In this document: positions 45,807 to 57,166 of the stretch, in pieces
Numbering within the stretch: position 1 is the stretch's first letter
How the letters are laid out: each line of letters opens with the position of its first letter
Source: Cristatella mucedo
Lineage: Eukaryota; Bryozoa; Phylactolaemata; Cristatellidae
Assembly: GCA_009760855.2 (NCBI GenBank)
Contig: WPIO01000030.1
Location: 2,101,001 to 2,165,000 of the forward strand
Length of the DNA stretch: 64,000 nucleotides
Direction: 5' to 3'
The notes under the pieces: model-generated
The model's database searches: none
What the model saw: the letters and a program-made list of their open reading frames with translations, nothing else
What the model was told of the DNA's origin: nothing
Position numbers and translations under genes: made by a program

Positions 45807-47330
45807 GCTGGTTTGGTCCAGGTGTTAAGGTGCTCTCCTTGACTTAGGTCTGGCTGAGGTCCTGGGGTCGAGCCCAGAGGCATATGTGAAGGGCCTGAAT
45901 AGAGATTAAGTTCTCTTGGGGCGCTATATAAAAATGAATTAAAAAAATACGAGATCTTGCGCCCCGCCACGTTTTTGCCGTACTCTCAGCTGTTTTCCGA
46001 GTTCGCCACGCGAGCGCACTCTTCGATGGTGCCGCACGCACGCTCGCCTGCCCGCTCAGGTCAACCTCTACAAATCTACGCTGCGAAATACCAGCACGGA
46101 CTGGTTGACTGGAGACCTCGAAGGGCCGAAGGCATGATCCCTGACCTGCGGTGCTACATCAACTTCGCAGCTCCGCACGAGGCCTTAATGTGCCAGGCGC
46201 CTCTTGGGGTTTCCGCCGCGAATTTCTCTCAAAGGCGTTCTCATCATGAGCGTGCCGGAGTTAAGAGTTCACGCGCTGCCGGCGGTCTTATATCGCCGCC
46301 GGGCGCACCTGGAAGTTGCAGCGCATTCTCAGCGTCGCTGTCTCGCCGGTGTGGAACGGAAAGCGCCTTTTCTGCGATGCCGACTGGCCACCCGACGTGT
46401 ATTAAGATGAGAGTAAAAACGTCAGCTGCTTGATGCGCGTGTCAGGTAGGGCAACCGCCACCCACATTCGTCCAACGTCTTTCAGCCCCCCGTCTCCCGC
46501 AACCCCCGTCTCTTGCTCCACCTCAAATTCCAGCACTACCCGTCTTGAGCCTAACCACTTATCTGCAGCATTTAACCATCCCTCTGCAAGCAAGCCTCAA
46601 CTGTAAATATGCCCTCGCCACTTTTCTGCCAAGCTCTAGACCTAAATCTAATCATAGGCACGCTAAGCTGCCTATTTGCTTGCGATTAAACGTAGACCTA
46701 AATTTACCAAAGACGCCCTTGCCTTTACTTGTGTAAAAATCCTTCCCTCCTGGCGGACGCTGCATCTTGCCTTCTTGAGGTCGCTGTCCGCATTCCAGCC
46801 GCCAGCGGAGCAGCAGACGAAGCTCCATCGTGTCCGCCGCTCGGCAGCTCAAACCGCGCGAGGCGCACTAGTTGATCGCTTCGCTCGTGCGTCGATACAC
46901 TGTGCGTGCGGGCGACCCGTTGGCAGACGAGCTGCTGAGTCGCTGGCCGGCTGAGCCGGAGCGAGCCGGAGCTTCGAACGCTGAGGCCGCTGGCAAACTT
47001 TACCTGGGACGAGAAATGACGAGAAAGGACGAGAAATGCCCGGCTGACGTCTCGTCGAGCAGCGGCCTCAGCGGCCAAGGCGGCGCGTCCTAAATCATCA
47101 CGAGCCGCTCACTCTAGGCAGCACACGGCAGGCCGAGCGTGCGAGCGTCTCGCCTGAACAGATGCGTCACAGTGCATCGCTTAGTAAAGTGCGTCTGCAG
47201 CCGCAGCCATCTTGACTCTAGCTCAAGCCGCCGGAGGCGGCTAGGCGCGAGGTCGCGTAGACCGAGCGGCTCTGGGATGCAAAGTGGGCGCACAGCGAGC
47301 CGACACTTTCAAGAGACGAGGAAGTTCGAT
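45590..47330. promoter_or_regulatory. second CpG-rich stretch, possible promoter of an unidentified gene
   Basis: CpG is frequent across this stretch compared with the AT-richer DNA on both sides; a SINE-B lies inside it at 45807. It contains a 158-codon open frame at 45957-46433 and one of 73 codons at 46872-47093 (ending GLSGQGGAS). A 31-codon run ending WNGKRLFCDADWPPDVY lies near 46310-46400 in a third frame. None matches a family that I recognise and no splice structure is evident. Confidence 0.35.
45807..45942 (+). mobile_element. SINE-B copy, well preserved
   Basis: GCTGGTTTGGTCCAGGTGTT (head), GGGGTCGAGCCCAGAGGC (B-box-like), then CATATGTGAAGGGCCTGAAT, AGAGATTAAGTTCTCTTGG and GGCGCTATATAAAAATGAAT. 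The last 50 bases align with the LINE-1f tail. Confidence 0.85.
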
Positions 47331-48756
47331 TGAAAAAGCCCAAGTGAAGACGACCTGGTACACATCACGACGAGTTAAGACTTTCAAGAGAATGGAAAGG
47401 TAAATCTCAATTATAGCGGGGATAATGTAATATCATTTGCATAGCATCTTAAGAACTACATATCTACCGAGGCACGTCGCAACTCATTTCGAGAGAAGAA
47501 ATAACTAGAGATGAAGGCTGTGCATGATGTTTTTATAAGAACGGGATGCTAAAGCAAGCTAGTACAAAGCTGAGTCCGTAAGTACTTAAGTAGACACTTA
47601 AAGGCAATGGTTAGTAGTACCGGTGGACACTAAGTGGCTGGCGAGAACAAATTAGCTGCAGTAAAACTGAGCCGCGAGCTCGAATCGGATCGTGCTCTGC
47701 AGTCATTATCAAAATAATAATAATAATAATAATAATATCAAAATAAAAGACATTCAGCGTCCCAAAAAAATTAAACCCATTTCCACGACACCCCATTGAA
47801 GAAATTTCTCGAGCAATTATTGCTGCATGAATTGCTGTCTATTTTGCGAACTTGTCGGAGAGATGAAGGCTGTGCTACTTGACGCTCTGGCTGTAGCAGA
47901 AGAACATCGAGCGGGTGATTAGTGACAGAATTCCCACTTTTAGCACGCATAATCCCCTGAAGACAGTCTCCCACCAAAGTTAAAACATTGAGAGAGAGAA
48001 TGTGTGGAACGCATCCATTTAGCTGCTTTAAAGATTCGTCTGTTTGAAGGGTCGTTTCGCATTCGAATAATTCGAAGCAGAGGCATCAATGTTAGGGCTC
48101 CTGGTGTAACTGGTGGTAAGAAAAAATGCCCCTCCCTGAATAACTTCCGCTAGCACTAATTGCTCCACGGATTACGGTCAATTTTGCGAACTTGTCTGCG
48201 AGGTGAAGGCTGCGCCATCGTCGGGAGACCTCTTACATACCGTGAATGGCAAGTAGCATCTACCAGAGCGTCTATCTCGCAATATCTGCCGCCGCTGCTT
48301 GAATTGGACGCTAGTGAGCCCTCCAGGGACCTGAACGAACGTCGACCGCGAGGAGCAAGGTTTCCATGGAAGCAGTCTAGCAAAATCAATTGGAATTTGC
48401 GATTGCAGTCTGCTGCTCGGTGGTCGGAAGGTTCGGTGTTTCGAAACACTCACGCCAGTGTACGTTGGGTCACTGCAACACGACTGGCTAACGGAGCAAG
48501 GTGGAATGGAGAAAGGATGGAGGCAACCGTGGCCGCACTCTCCATAGCTGCATCCGCCATGCCAGGCCACCAGACGCAGCTCCTCGCTGTGGCTCGTCGT
48601 GGCTCGTCGTGGCGAAATGGCCTCGAGGATTGCATTCAACAGTGCAGATTCAACTGGAGATCTGCTGGAAGAGCCGATTGTGGGCGTTAATCTTTCCCAT
48701 TTCTAATACGCAGTTGGTTTTCCCATAGCTAGTAAGTTGGTTTTATCATCATGCAA
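47331..48756. other. mostly unassigned DNA
   Basis: A possible SINE-B tail remnant (minus strand, 47432-47475) and an (AAT)n run at 47705-47733 are visible. Overlapping frames at 48160-48690 (176 codons plus, 153 codons minus) are not recognised. Confidence 0.35.
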
Positions 48757-48995
48757 TTATAGAAAGTCTGCTGCCATCCATGTGTGGACGTCATCAATAT
48801 ATGCAACAAGAGAGTTGAGAGAACTCGACGTGCTGGAGGGCTGGGAGAAATCAAAGCAATGGTACAACTGGGTGTCATCTGCATAGAAGTGAAAGCTTAG
48901 ATCTTGCTTGGAAATCACATTGGCGAGAGAGAGAGAGAGAGAGAGAGATAGGTAGATAGATAGATATATAGATAGATAGATAGATAGATAGATTG

Positions 48996-49092
<97 letters not shown>

Positions 49093-49243
49093 AAACCATG
49101 AACAGAGCTGGACCAAGCAAAGAACTCTGATGTACTCCATATTTCAGAGGTTCATCGGATGACCTTCGTCTATTCATATCAATACTCTGGAGTCTCTCAC
49201 TGAGATAGAACCTGAACTGTAACCCGGCTTCAAGACGATACAA
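48757..49243 (-). mobile_element. LINE-1f RT fragment split by a GA/GATA microsatellite
   Basis: Read on the minus strand it goes FYLSERLQSIDMN, then EPLKYGVHQSSLLGPALF, then VYTLSLSL... from the microsatellite. It resumes ANVISKQDLSFHF, YADDTQLYHC and IDDVHTWMAADFL. The YADD motif is intact. The repeat replaces a short CTCTCCCTCTT stretch of the family and is open in frame. Confidence 0.85.
48925..49089. repeat. compound (GA)n(GATA)n(GA)n microsatellite inside a LINE
   Basis: GA, then about 17 GATA-type units with small variants, then a long GA run, all within RT sequence. Confidence 0.95.
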
Positions 49244-50835
49244 TTAGGGAACCGAGACCAATGAACATCTCGGCTGTCGTAATTTGACTGATTTAGCATG
49301 CCCGTTTCAATGCCCCGGTTTTCTCACCGAGCAATCTCCAATCGTTCTAGCTTATTATGCAGCCGGTCATTTAGCACTTGAAAATGATAAGACTTTTAAG
49401 CCATCTGATAGCTCTCTACCGATGAAGAGTCGTAAGGATATCTACTCATTTGCCGACCAATAATTTAGAATATATGTCGAAGCTGTCACAGCTGCGGCCT
49501 AATCAAATGGCACTAACTGCAAAATCATTGGTGTAAAAGCAAAAAAAAGGAAGACTAGATCGGCTCATCCACATCCGTGGCGGCAGAGGAGCCTTTGCGG
49601 CTGGCGCGGCGTTTGCAGGAGGCAATCGAGAGTTGCCTGCCGCAGGTCTCGAACCCACGACCTGGATCGTTATCAGGTGATGTCATCACCAGGTACAAGC
49701 GTACCCCTAGGCCTTAGACCATGAGGATACAAGCGCCAATCCTCACTCTCTGATGGAAGAAAGTCGTTCGAGCTCCTGCTCCTCGTCAAGCAGCTTCCAT
49801 CTTTGGGGATTGGGGGCGTGGTCTCATCGCTGTGCTGCGGCCGAAATTATCGCCTTACAGCTGCTGAATGCTTCCGCGTGATGGGTTGAAATTTCAGTGG
49901 CTGCGCACGTGTGCCAGTTGGTTGCCACGAGCTCCCACGCTGCTCATGCGGAGGTGAGAAATGCAAAAACAGGCGCTGATCGAGATGCATTCGGTCGGTG
50001 CGTACTGGCCTGACGCCAGTTTATGACCTTTCCGATTCTTGTTCTGCTTTGAAAATCCGTCAGCGCTCTTTGGACGTGACCCTGCGAGCCAAACTGAAAA
50101 ATTAAAGACTCTAGTAACATTTCAGGCACAGTCAAGACCGTGGTTCTAAGCATCGCTGACGCGTTACTAGGGTAATGACAACTGCAGCTACGACCCCAGT
50201 GAATGGCAGGCTTAACTGTTGTCAGCAGTGATTCAACATTCATTGTGTTGAAAGTTTCGAAGTTTAAGGATGCATCAATCAATATTTCAGACTAACAGAA
50301 CTTTATTGTTTTAACATACAGTTGTGCAGCCACAGGCACATTCAGTTTTCGCAGATCTTAGGTCACTAGGTAAATACGTTAGATAGGCAGGTCAGCTACT
50401 ATAAATCAGCCAACTCCTTCCTGCCGTCAAATAGACATAGAACACCTGGCAACAGATCATGGACAGACACAGACACAGATCCTGATGACACACTGGTAAT
50501 CGGGTCTTAAGTGATCGGTAATCTCATCCTCAGTTGATTTATCAGTCACCCATCCTTATTTGACGCACGTTGTTGGAACAGCACTCTCAACATGTACCGG
50601 TAGCAATTTCTAAAAGAGCCAAATCTTAAACCAATTCAACATATAGAGCCATATGAACCGAAATAGATATCCCAACAATTGCAAGTACAGCCTCTCATGG
50701 CAGCCACCACGAATCGTATTAGGTTGTATGTGCTTTAAGCAGAACGAAGTAACATTACGAAAAGTAGGAGCTTGAGTAAAAGAGGGACCGCTAATACTTC
50801 CTGGGTGCTATTTTGAAGGATGTCAGAGCCAACTG
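49244..50835. other. mostly unassigned DNA with one SINE
   Basis: Apart from the SINE-A at 49560 nothing is recognised. A 112-codon minus-strand frame at 49944-50282 shows no known domain. Confidence 0.35.
49560..49735 (-). mobile_element. SINE-A copy
   Basis: GGCGGCAGAGGAGCCTTTGC, CAGGTCTCGAACCCACGACC (B-box complement) and TAGGCCTTAGACCATGAGG (head complement). The segment GATGTCATCACCAGGTAC is an insertion relative to other copies. Confidence 0.75.
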
Positions 50836-51912
50836 TCCCTCCCAGCCTTCGAGCACCTAAAATTCTCTAAACTCACTAGCTGCATGCATTGATGACATCC
50901 GCACATGGATGGCAGCAAATTTTCTAAAACTTAACGATGATAAAACTAACTTACTAGTTATGGGCAAACCCAGTGTGATCCAGAGATTGGAAAGGCTGAC
51001 TCTCAAAATTGGCTCTGCCAGCATATCTCCAGTTGAATCAGCTCGAAATCTAGGTGTCATATTCCAAAGCGACCTCTCGTTAGACGACCATATCAGCTCC
51101 ACAGTCAAATCCGCCTATTTTCAGCTTCATAACATTGCTAAAATTTGGGCTTGTTTAGATAAGGATACCACGTCCAAGTTGGTCCATGCATTCGTGACAT
51201 CCCGTCTCGACTTCTGCAACTCGCTGCTTACTGGCCTACCAGCATGTGCGATCAGGCGATTGCAGCTGGTGCAAAACTCGGCAGCCAGGCTTGTCTGTCG
51301 TGAGCGTCGCAGTTGCCACATTACTCCACTTCTCGCCGACCTGCACTGGCTACCAGTCAAGCAACGGATATCCGTTGCTTGACTTCAAGGTTTTGTCGCT
51401 CAGTTTTAGGTCCCTTCATTCTATGGCTCCAGCCTATCTGTCAGATATACTACCCCATCAGGCCAAGCATCGTACCACCCGCTTTTCGGAATCCAACTGT
51501 CTAGAAATACCTCATACAAACCTTAAATCCTTTGGAGACCGTGCATTTAGTTCATATGCTCCCAAAGCCTGGAACTCCCTCCCGACCTGCGTCAGAACAT
51601 CCCCTGACCTGACCAGATTTAAAAGGAACCTAAAAACACACCTATTTAGGACAGCATTTAGTGGGTTCCTGTGATTCGTCCTTGATGTGCTTATGCGTGC
51701 TGACACTGTGCATGCTGCCACTAACCACATTCGCATGCTGACCCTGTGCATGTCACCCCTAACCATATTATTCATTTCGTCTGTTTTTCAAGCATGATTT
51801 TACTTACCATTCAATTGCATTTCACTTTGCAGCAAATGTAAAGCGCCTAGAGAGAGATTAAGTTCTTTGAGGGCGCTTTATCAAGTGAATTATTATTGTT
51901 ATTATTATTAAC
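50836..51912 (+). mobile_element. LINE-1f, well-preserved C-terminal half and tail
   Basis: A 158-codon frame from 50909 reads MAANFLKLNDDKTNLLVMGK and ESARNLGVIFQSDLSLDDH, then VTSRLDFCNSLLTGLPA and ITPLLADLHWLPVKQRI. There a 30-bp palindrome (51355-51384) shifts the frame. The protein then continues as DFKVLSLSFRSLHSMAPAYL through APKAWNSLPTCVRTSPDL to FLFRTAF-like LFRTAFSGFL and a stop. The 3' UTR ends in the hairpin tail and (TTA)n. The RT catalytic half is missing. It is one of the youngest-looking copies. Confidence 0.92.
51355..51384. repeat. 30-bp perfect palindrome in LINE ORF
   Basis: Centred on GGATATCC, it reads AGTCAAGCAACGGAT and then the exact reverse complement of that. The copies at 37.7 and 58.9 kb have no such palindrome at this place. 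Confidence 0.97.
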
Positions 51913-52888
51913 TGAAATGCAGCTCAGATGATTCTGAAAGTGTAGGCAGTGTGCAATTATGAACTGACTGTTGCTGGATATGTTAGGAGTGAAAGTCGAG
52001 CATGCTAAGCCAGCCAAGTTAGGAGAAATGCGAGATGTCCCGTTCGCGTAGGACATGTTCCTCTGGCGTTGAGGAACATGCACCCACAAAGAGCATTGGC
52101 GTGCTATTACTGAGGTTGAGCACTAATAACTACTAAAGTGCTCTGTTACATGAATGCACTGGTGCTATTTTAACACCCTTTAGCCATTCTTTGAGTAGCC
52201 ATTTCCAGCGTTACTAGTTGGGGCAAGTCATGGTATACAAAATAAGTGATGTGGCAATTAAAACTCACGGATACTCTTGTATTTATTGCAATTCCACCTA
52301 GGCTTATTAGTCAATGTTATGTGTTCCGGTAATGTTTGATAAGGACATAAACTTGGATCAATCGGTGCTCATAGTCATATTCTGCCGGTCATATTATCGT
52401 AACTGAAAGCAGGGTACGGTGCTAAGGTACAAGACAGCTACCGATGAGTACGAGCGCGTTTCACGTCTGCTAGCAGCAAGTACTTTGTGCCCATTCGACA
52501 TCTGCCCAGTTAGTAAAAATCGCATGCAATACCAACCCTTCAGCACGTTGATTATCAGAGATCCGCAATAGCAGCAAAGTATTACCACTGTATGCCCTTA
52601 TAATCGGACCAAAGTCAAATAATGAATGCACCGCCTCGATATCTTTTCTCAATGCTGCCGACTCTCGACACTTGCTTTTCCACCATTCTATGCTACTGTA
52701 TGGAATATTCTTCTGAAACCGCCTCTAACCACCTCTTTGTTGCTAAGAATTGAAGTAAATTGTGTGGCACATGTGCTCAAAAGTATATTGCGGTTAAGTG
52801 TCCTGATCAAAACAATCGAGCTATTATAACACCTTCGTAATCTTTTAGTTTTAAGGGATTACAGATTGAGGAATACAATGCAATCATC
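51913..52888. other. unassigned AT-richer DNA
   Basis: No gene or known repeat recognised. Confidence 0.35.
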
Positions 52889-53380
52889 TTCATTCTATGG
52901 CTCCAGCCTATCTGTCAGATATACTACCCCATCAGGCCAAGCATCGTACCACCCACTTTTCGGAATCCAACTGTCTAGAAATACCTCATACAAACCTTAA
53001 ATTTTTTGGAGACCATGCATTTAGTTCATATGCTCCCAAAGCCTGGAACTCCCTCCCGACCTGCGTCAAAACATCCCCTGACCTGACCAGATTTAAAAGG
53101 AACCTAAAAACACACCTATTTAGGACAGCATTTAGTGGGTCCCTGTGATTCGTCCTTGATGTGCTTATGCGTGCTGACACTGTGCATGCTGCCACTAACC
53201 ACATTCGCATGCTGACCCTGTGCATGTCACCCCTAACCATATTATTCATTTCGTTTTTTTTTCAAGCATGATTTTACTTACCATTCAATTGCATTTCACT
53301 TTACAGCAAATGTAAAGCGCCTAGAGAGAGATTGAGTTCTCTGAGGGCACTTTATCAAGTGAATTATTATTATTATTATT
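52889..53380 (+). mobile_element. LINE-1f, 5'-truncated, near-identical to 51411-51910
   Basis: It begins at TTCATTCTATGGCTCCAGCC (SMAPAYLSDIL) and stays open for 83 codons to LFRTAFSGSL. It continues through the 3' UTR to (TTA)n. By eye it differs from the copy 1.5 kb upstream at only a small percentage of positions, so both are recent relative to the other copies. Confidence 0.93.
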
Positions 53381-53459
53381 AACCCAAGTATGTACGCATA
53401 GCATGGGCGAACGGACGCGCGCATACAAAAGCACAAATAGATGACTATCTGTCTTTCTC

Positions 53460-53463
<4 letters not shown>

Positions 53464-53507
<44 letters not shown>

Positions 53508-53512
53508 AGATA
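53464..53512. repeat. (AT)n microsatellite
   Basis: AT run adjoining the left arm of a long hairpin. Confidence 0.95.
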
Positions 53513-53517
53513 TATAT

Positions 53518-53597
53518 AGAGAATTTTTGAGCGACAGTCCAGCCGTAGATAGAACTTCAGAAATAAAGGACGATTGGTTACTATAACAGTCACGAAT

Positions 53598-53667
<70 letters not shown>

Positions 53668-53773
53668 TTATATATATATATATATATATGTACATTCGCG
53701 ACTGTTATATTAACCAATCGTCCTTTATTTCTGAAGTTCTATCTACGGCTGGACTGTCGCTCAAAAATTCTCT
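53518..53773. repeat. 85-bp-arm inverted repeat with (CA)n(TA)n loop
   Basis: The left arm (53518-53602), starting AGAGAATTTTTGAGCGACAG and ending CACGAATGTACA, is repeated in reverse complement at 53689-53773 with two mismatches. The 86-bp loop is a (CA)n run followed by (TA)n. Open frames across it are trivial. The arms contain GAAATAAAGGACGATTGG and no match to the other repeat families here. Confidence 0.97.
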
Positions 53774-55267
53774 CTGATGTGGGACATTTTTCCAACTGCT
53801 ACTTGGAAATGAGAAGATAAGCTGGCAGTAAAGCGGTTTTCGAGTCGCTAAAATGGGCTAACGAGCTGTCAAGAGTGAAGATTGGCTTCGCGTCGACGTG
53901 CCTGTAATCTTTCATGCGGTTCAAGTCATCTCTTGGCTCCTTTGTTCAAGTTGGAGGAGTGCGTGCACCGGCGCCTTAAAGATAAGCTAACCGGTACTTT
54001 GTGGCCTGCCAAGAAATGAGCTGTTACGTTATTGCTCTCGGATTGTGATGGCTCGGAAAATCCTCAAATCAGACACGGTAGAAAAGCTAAAAGGAATTCG
54101 CAGCCTTTTAGGTAGATTAAAGATCGCCAACAATCGCAGTGCAGGTGTCTCTGGTCCCTGTTTTAGAATAGGTGCACTCATTGTCGTAGTAAAGGAGAAG
54201 ATGCTCGGTCAGCAACGGCCCACATGGGTATATGCCCATACGTGGCAGAGGCTATTTTTTACTTTCATTAGCCGATGTCAACACTTCGTCAACAGCTATT
54301 CGAATTCACCAGAGGCAGAGAAACCACACGAGCTACTGTCGCAGCGACGCGTGCTCGGTACGGCTCGATTAACTTCTATGCTACCAGAGTACATCCGCGA
54401 CGTGACGAAGTTAGAAATTGGAAGAAAGCATTCTGCAATATCACGGTGTCGCCTCCAATCGTCTGCAGCGGGCGCATGGCTCGTTGCGGCATGCTTGATC
54501 TTATTGTCTCGCTCCTCGAAGCAGACATTTTAAGGTAGCCGCGGCATCCAAGCTCATTGTGGAGCTGTGTAAATAGCGATCTTTGAGAGAGTGTCTGATC
54601 TTTCAAAGCGAGCCGACCACTCACATAAGCTAGCGCTCGATTGTTGGCAGCCTCGTCGCCGAGGCGAATCGATAATTGGCAGGCAGGCAGACAATTCGCA
54701 TTACCTCGCTGCGTGACTGTGTGGCGTTACGTTGCCGCTAGGGAAGACTATGCAGTACATACTGCTGAGCTACGCTAAATCAGTCTCCGAAAAGGTGATT
54801 GAAAGAGAAAGAGCGAGCTAGTATGTTTCGAAAAAGGCGAGGCGAGATTAGTCTAATTAGATTTAATTAGACTAATGGACACGCAAGCTCTTCTCGCCTA
54901 CTGCTTGTATGTGCACACACGGCATTTGATAAGTCAAGCGAAAAATACACTCCCTTGATCAAGCAATTTTATCGAGATGTTCCCCAACAAAATCTTCTTG
55001 CATTGCAGAACGAGTACATTCGGTTTCCTGAGTCAACTCAAAGGGTAAGAGATGGTCTCTTGCCGGGCTGGTCACCTATTAAAGCCTGCGGCATTTCTTA
55101 AGGGGCCGCTGGGAGTAGTCCTTCTGTTCCTCCTCAGTGTCATAACTCAAGTCCAGGTGTTTAATACAAATATTTAAGAAGCCTCGTCGCCGCCGGCTAG
55201 ATCAGCTTGGGAGCGGCGGTACCGCCCAAGTCACGGGGTCATGGAGTCCGAAGCACGAGCATCGGAG
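53774..55267. other. unassigned DNA with one small hairpin
   Basis: A 162-codon plus frame (54045-54533) and a shorter overlapping one have no recognised domain. The hairpin at 54847-54876 is listed separately. Confidence 0.35.
54847..54876. repeat. 13-bp perfect inverted repeat, 4-nt loop
   Basis: ATTAGTCTAATTA, GATT, then TAATTAGACTAAT. The TAATTA cores are also homeodomain-type sites, though chance is likely. Confidence 0.85.
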
Positions 55268-55425
55268 CTTTATACTACGCTTGGCTTGGCTAGATGCTCT
55301 GACACGCCGGTCACGGTTTGAGTCCTGCAGCAAACAATCCTTTATCGCGTGCTGCCAGCACGGTGATGGCCGCAAAGGCTCTTCTGCCGCTACATGAGCG
55401 AGGCTTGAATCAGCCTTTACCTTTA
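55268..55425 (+). mobile_element. SINE-A copy
   Basis: TTGGCTTGGCTAGATGCTC (head), CACGGTTTGAGTCCTGCAGC (B box), CAATCCTTTATCGCG, CACGGTGATGGCCGCAAAGG, CTCTTCTGCCGCTACATG and the end GAATCAGCC. Confidence 0.8.
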
Positions 55426-57001
55426 CTTTTTTGCTCCATTCCCACTTCACCAGATATCGACTCAGTTTGTCTCGGTTGGTGCATTTCGGTATAGGCACCC
55501 GTTGGAATGCTACATCGGTCAGATTATGACAGCCAAACGGATTATTATTGGCTTCCATGATTCTCTCCCTCTCTCGCTACTCTGTTGGGCAAGAGTTATG
55601 GTGAATAGGCAGCGTTGCAGCGACATTTCAACTAGGTCTTTTGTGGTGGTAAACTAAAGGCTTTCTCAAGCTCTCGGGTAGAGAGTTGTCGGAATACGTA
55701 ACTTGTAAAACCAGCTCATTAACCTTTTCAAACAGGTATGCCTTTAAAGTACTAACTGTGACAGTGGTCTGAAAGTTGAAAAGTTTGGGCAGTCACCACT
55801 TTAAAAAAGGGAAGAAGAGCGCAGCTAAATAAGCTTTTTAATTTATAATATAATATGTAATATATATATATATATATAATATATAATATAATATATTTTT
55901 AATTCGGCTCCACAGTCCCCCTCGTTACGTAGTCATAACCATCCCTTCTCAATTGCGACCGATTTTTTTCATAACAATTATATGGGTCTATTGGCTTAGT
56001 TGCACACACCTTGCTACCCGAGTCTTCTAAAAATGTTCAGCAAGAAAATATCTAGGGCCATTCATTGACATAAATATCATTGACATTTTCTTACTCGCCG
56101 GGGCTAGGGTCGGCCAGCATGGTTAGTATTTCTTACGTGACTTTTTGCAATTTGTAATAAACAGCCATGTTGTCCGTAGCATCTTCTGGCGTACGCGGCT
56201 GTTCGCACACCCACCAACTTGACAATGGTGATGAGGAGGGGATTCAAACAGCACGCGAAGTGAAGTACTCCATAATCTGGTGGTATAAGAGTTCTGTCTG
56301 TCACCAGTAAGTCGGCAAAGGTTTCAGAGACCTGCAGCGGCACAGAGAAAGTACACTTTCGCAGAATATGTAAAGATCGCTCAAAAGATGTACCGCGATA
56401 ACACTTGTAAGATTTTAGACACTACACTATGCCCCCAAAAATTATCCGGCATAAGCAAAACTTAAATTCTTAGCATTTACATCTCTCCACGAAAGACGCC
56501 GATCTCTTTCTAGAGAACTCTGTCGCAGTAGTTAGGATTTTTTTGACTACTGGGGAATACATAGTATCGGATCTCTGTTGTAAATGCAGTAGGCATACTT
56601 GTAAAGGCATGTTTGTCGAAGCTTTGACGCTGAGCTTAGTCAAAACACAATTTCGTTTTCTGACGTATGCCCTTCTCAGGAGTCAGCCGTTCCCTCTCCA
56701 GCGGAGCCTTCGGCTTCCCAGGCTGATAGCTACTCCACGTGTGGCAGTGACTCTTGGGATGATGAGTTATCGTGATGGGCAATCGTTTCGTCTTCCGAAG
56801 AATCAGCTTTGCAACCTATGGCGGGGCCCTTAGAGTGAGATGTTTGACGCCGAACCATCGGAAAGGGGGCATATCCTGCAGCCAGCTTAAGCGGCTTAGC
56901 CCTCAGCCGAATGTCGGTTCGGTGCGCGGAATAAGCAGGACATCTCTCTTACAGGGTTCTAGGCGCTAATCTTCCTACCGTTACTAGGGTCATTAATACT
57001 A
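55426..57001. other. unassigned DNA
   Basis: It holds an AT-rich run at about 55846-55900. No gene recognised. Confidence 0.35.
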
Positions 57002-57166
57002 GCTGATTTAACAGCCTCATTAATATAGCAGGAGAAGAGCCTTGACGGCTATCACCACCGCTCGCAGTGGACAATAAAGGATCGCCCACTGCAGGACTCG
57101 AACTTACGACCTGGGTCGTGACGAGCAAGAGCCTTACTTAGTGGGTGAAGACCCAGGGGCGTCATG
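57002..57166 (-). mobile_element. SINE-A copy, complete
   Basis: AGCTGATTTAACAGCCTC, GAAGAGCCTTGACGGCTATC, GGACAATAAAGGATCGCCC, GCAGGACTCGAACTTACGAC and GTGAAGACCCAGG follow the family complement. Confidence 0.85.

Noticed and set aside
53321-53820. Frames rich in Val-Cys or Thr-His repeats
   Set aside because: They are translations of the (CA)n run in the hairpin loop.
54045-54533. 162-codon plus frame
   Set aside because: No recognised domain. An overlapping frame is equally open, and nothing suggests splicing or a promoter.
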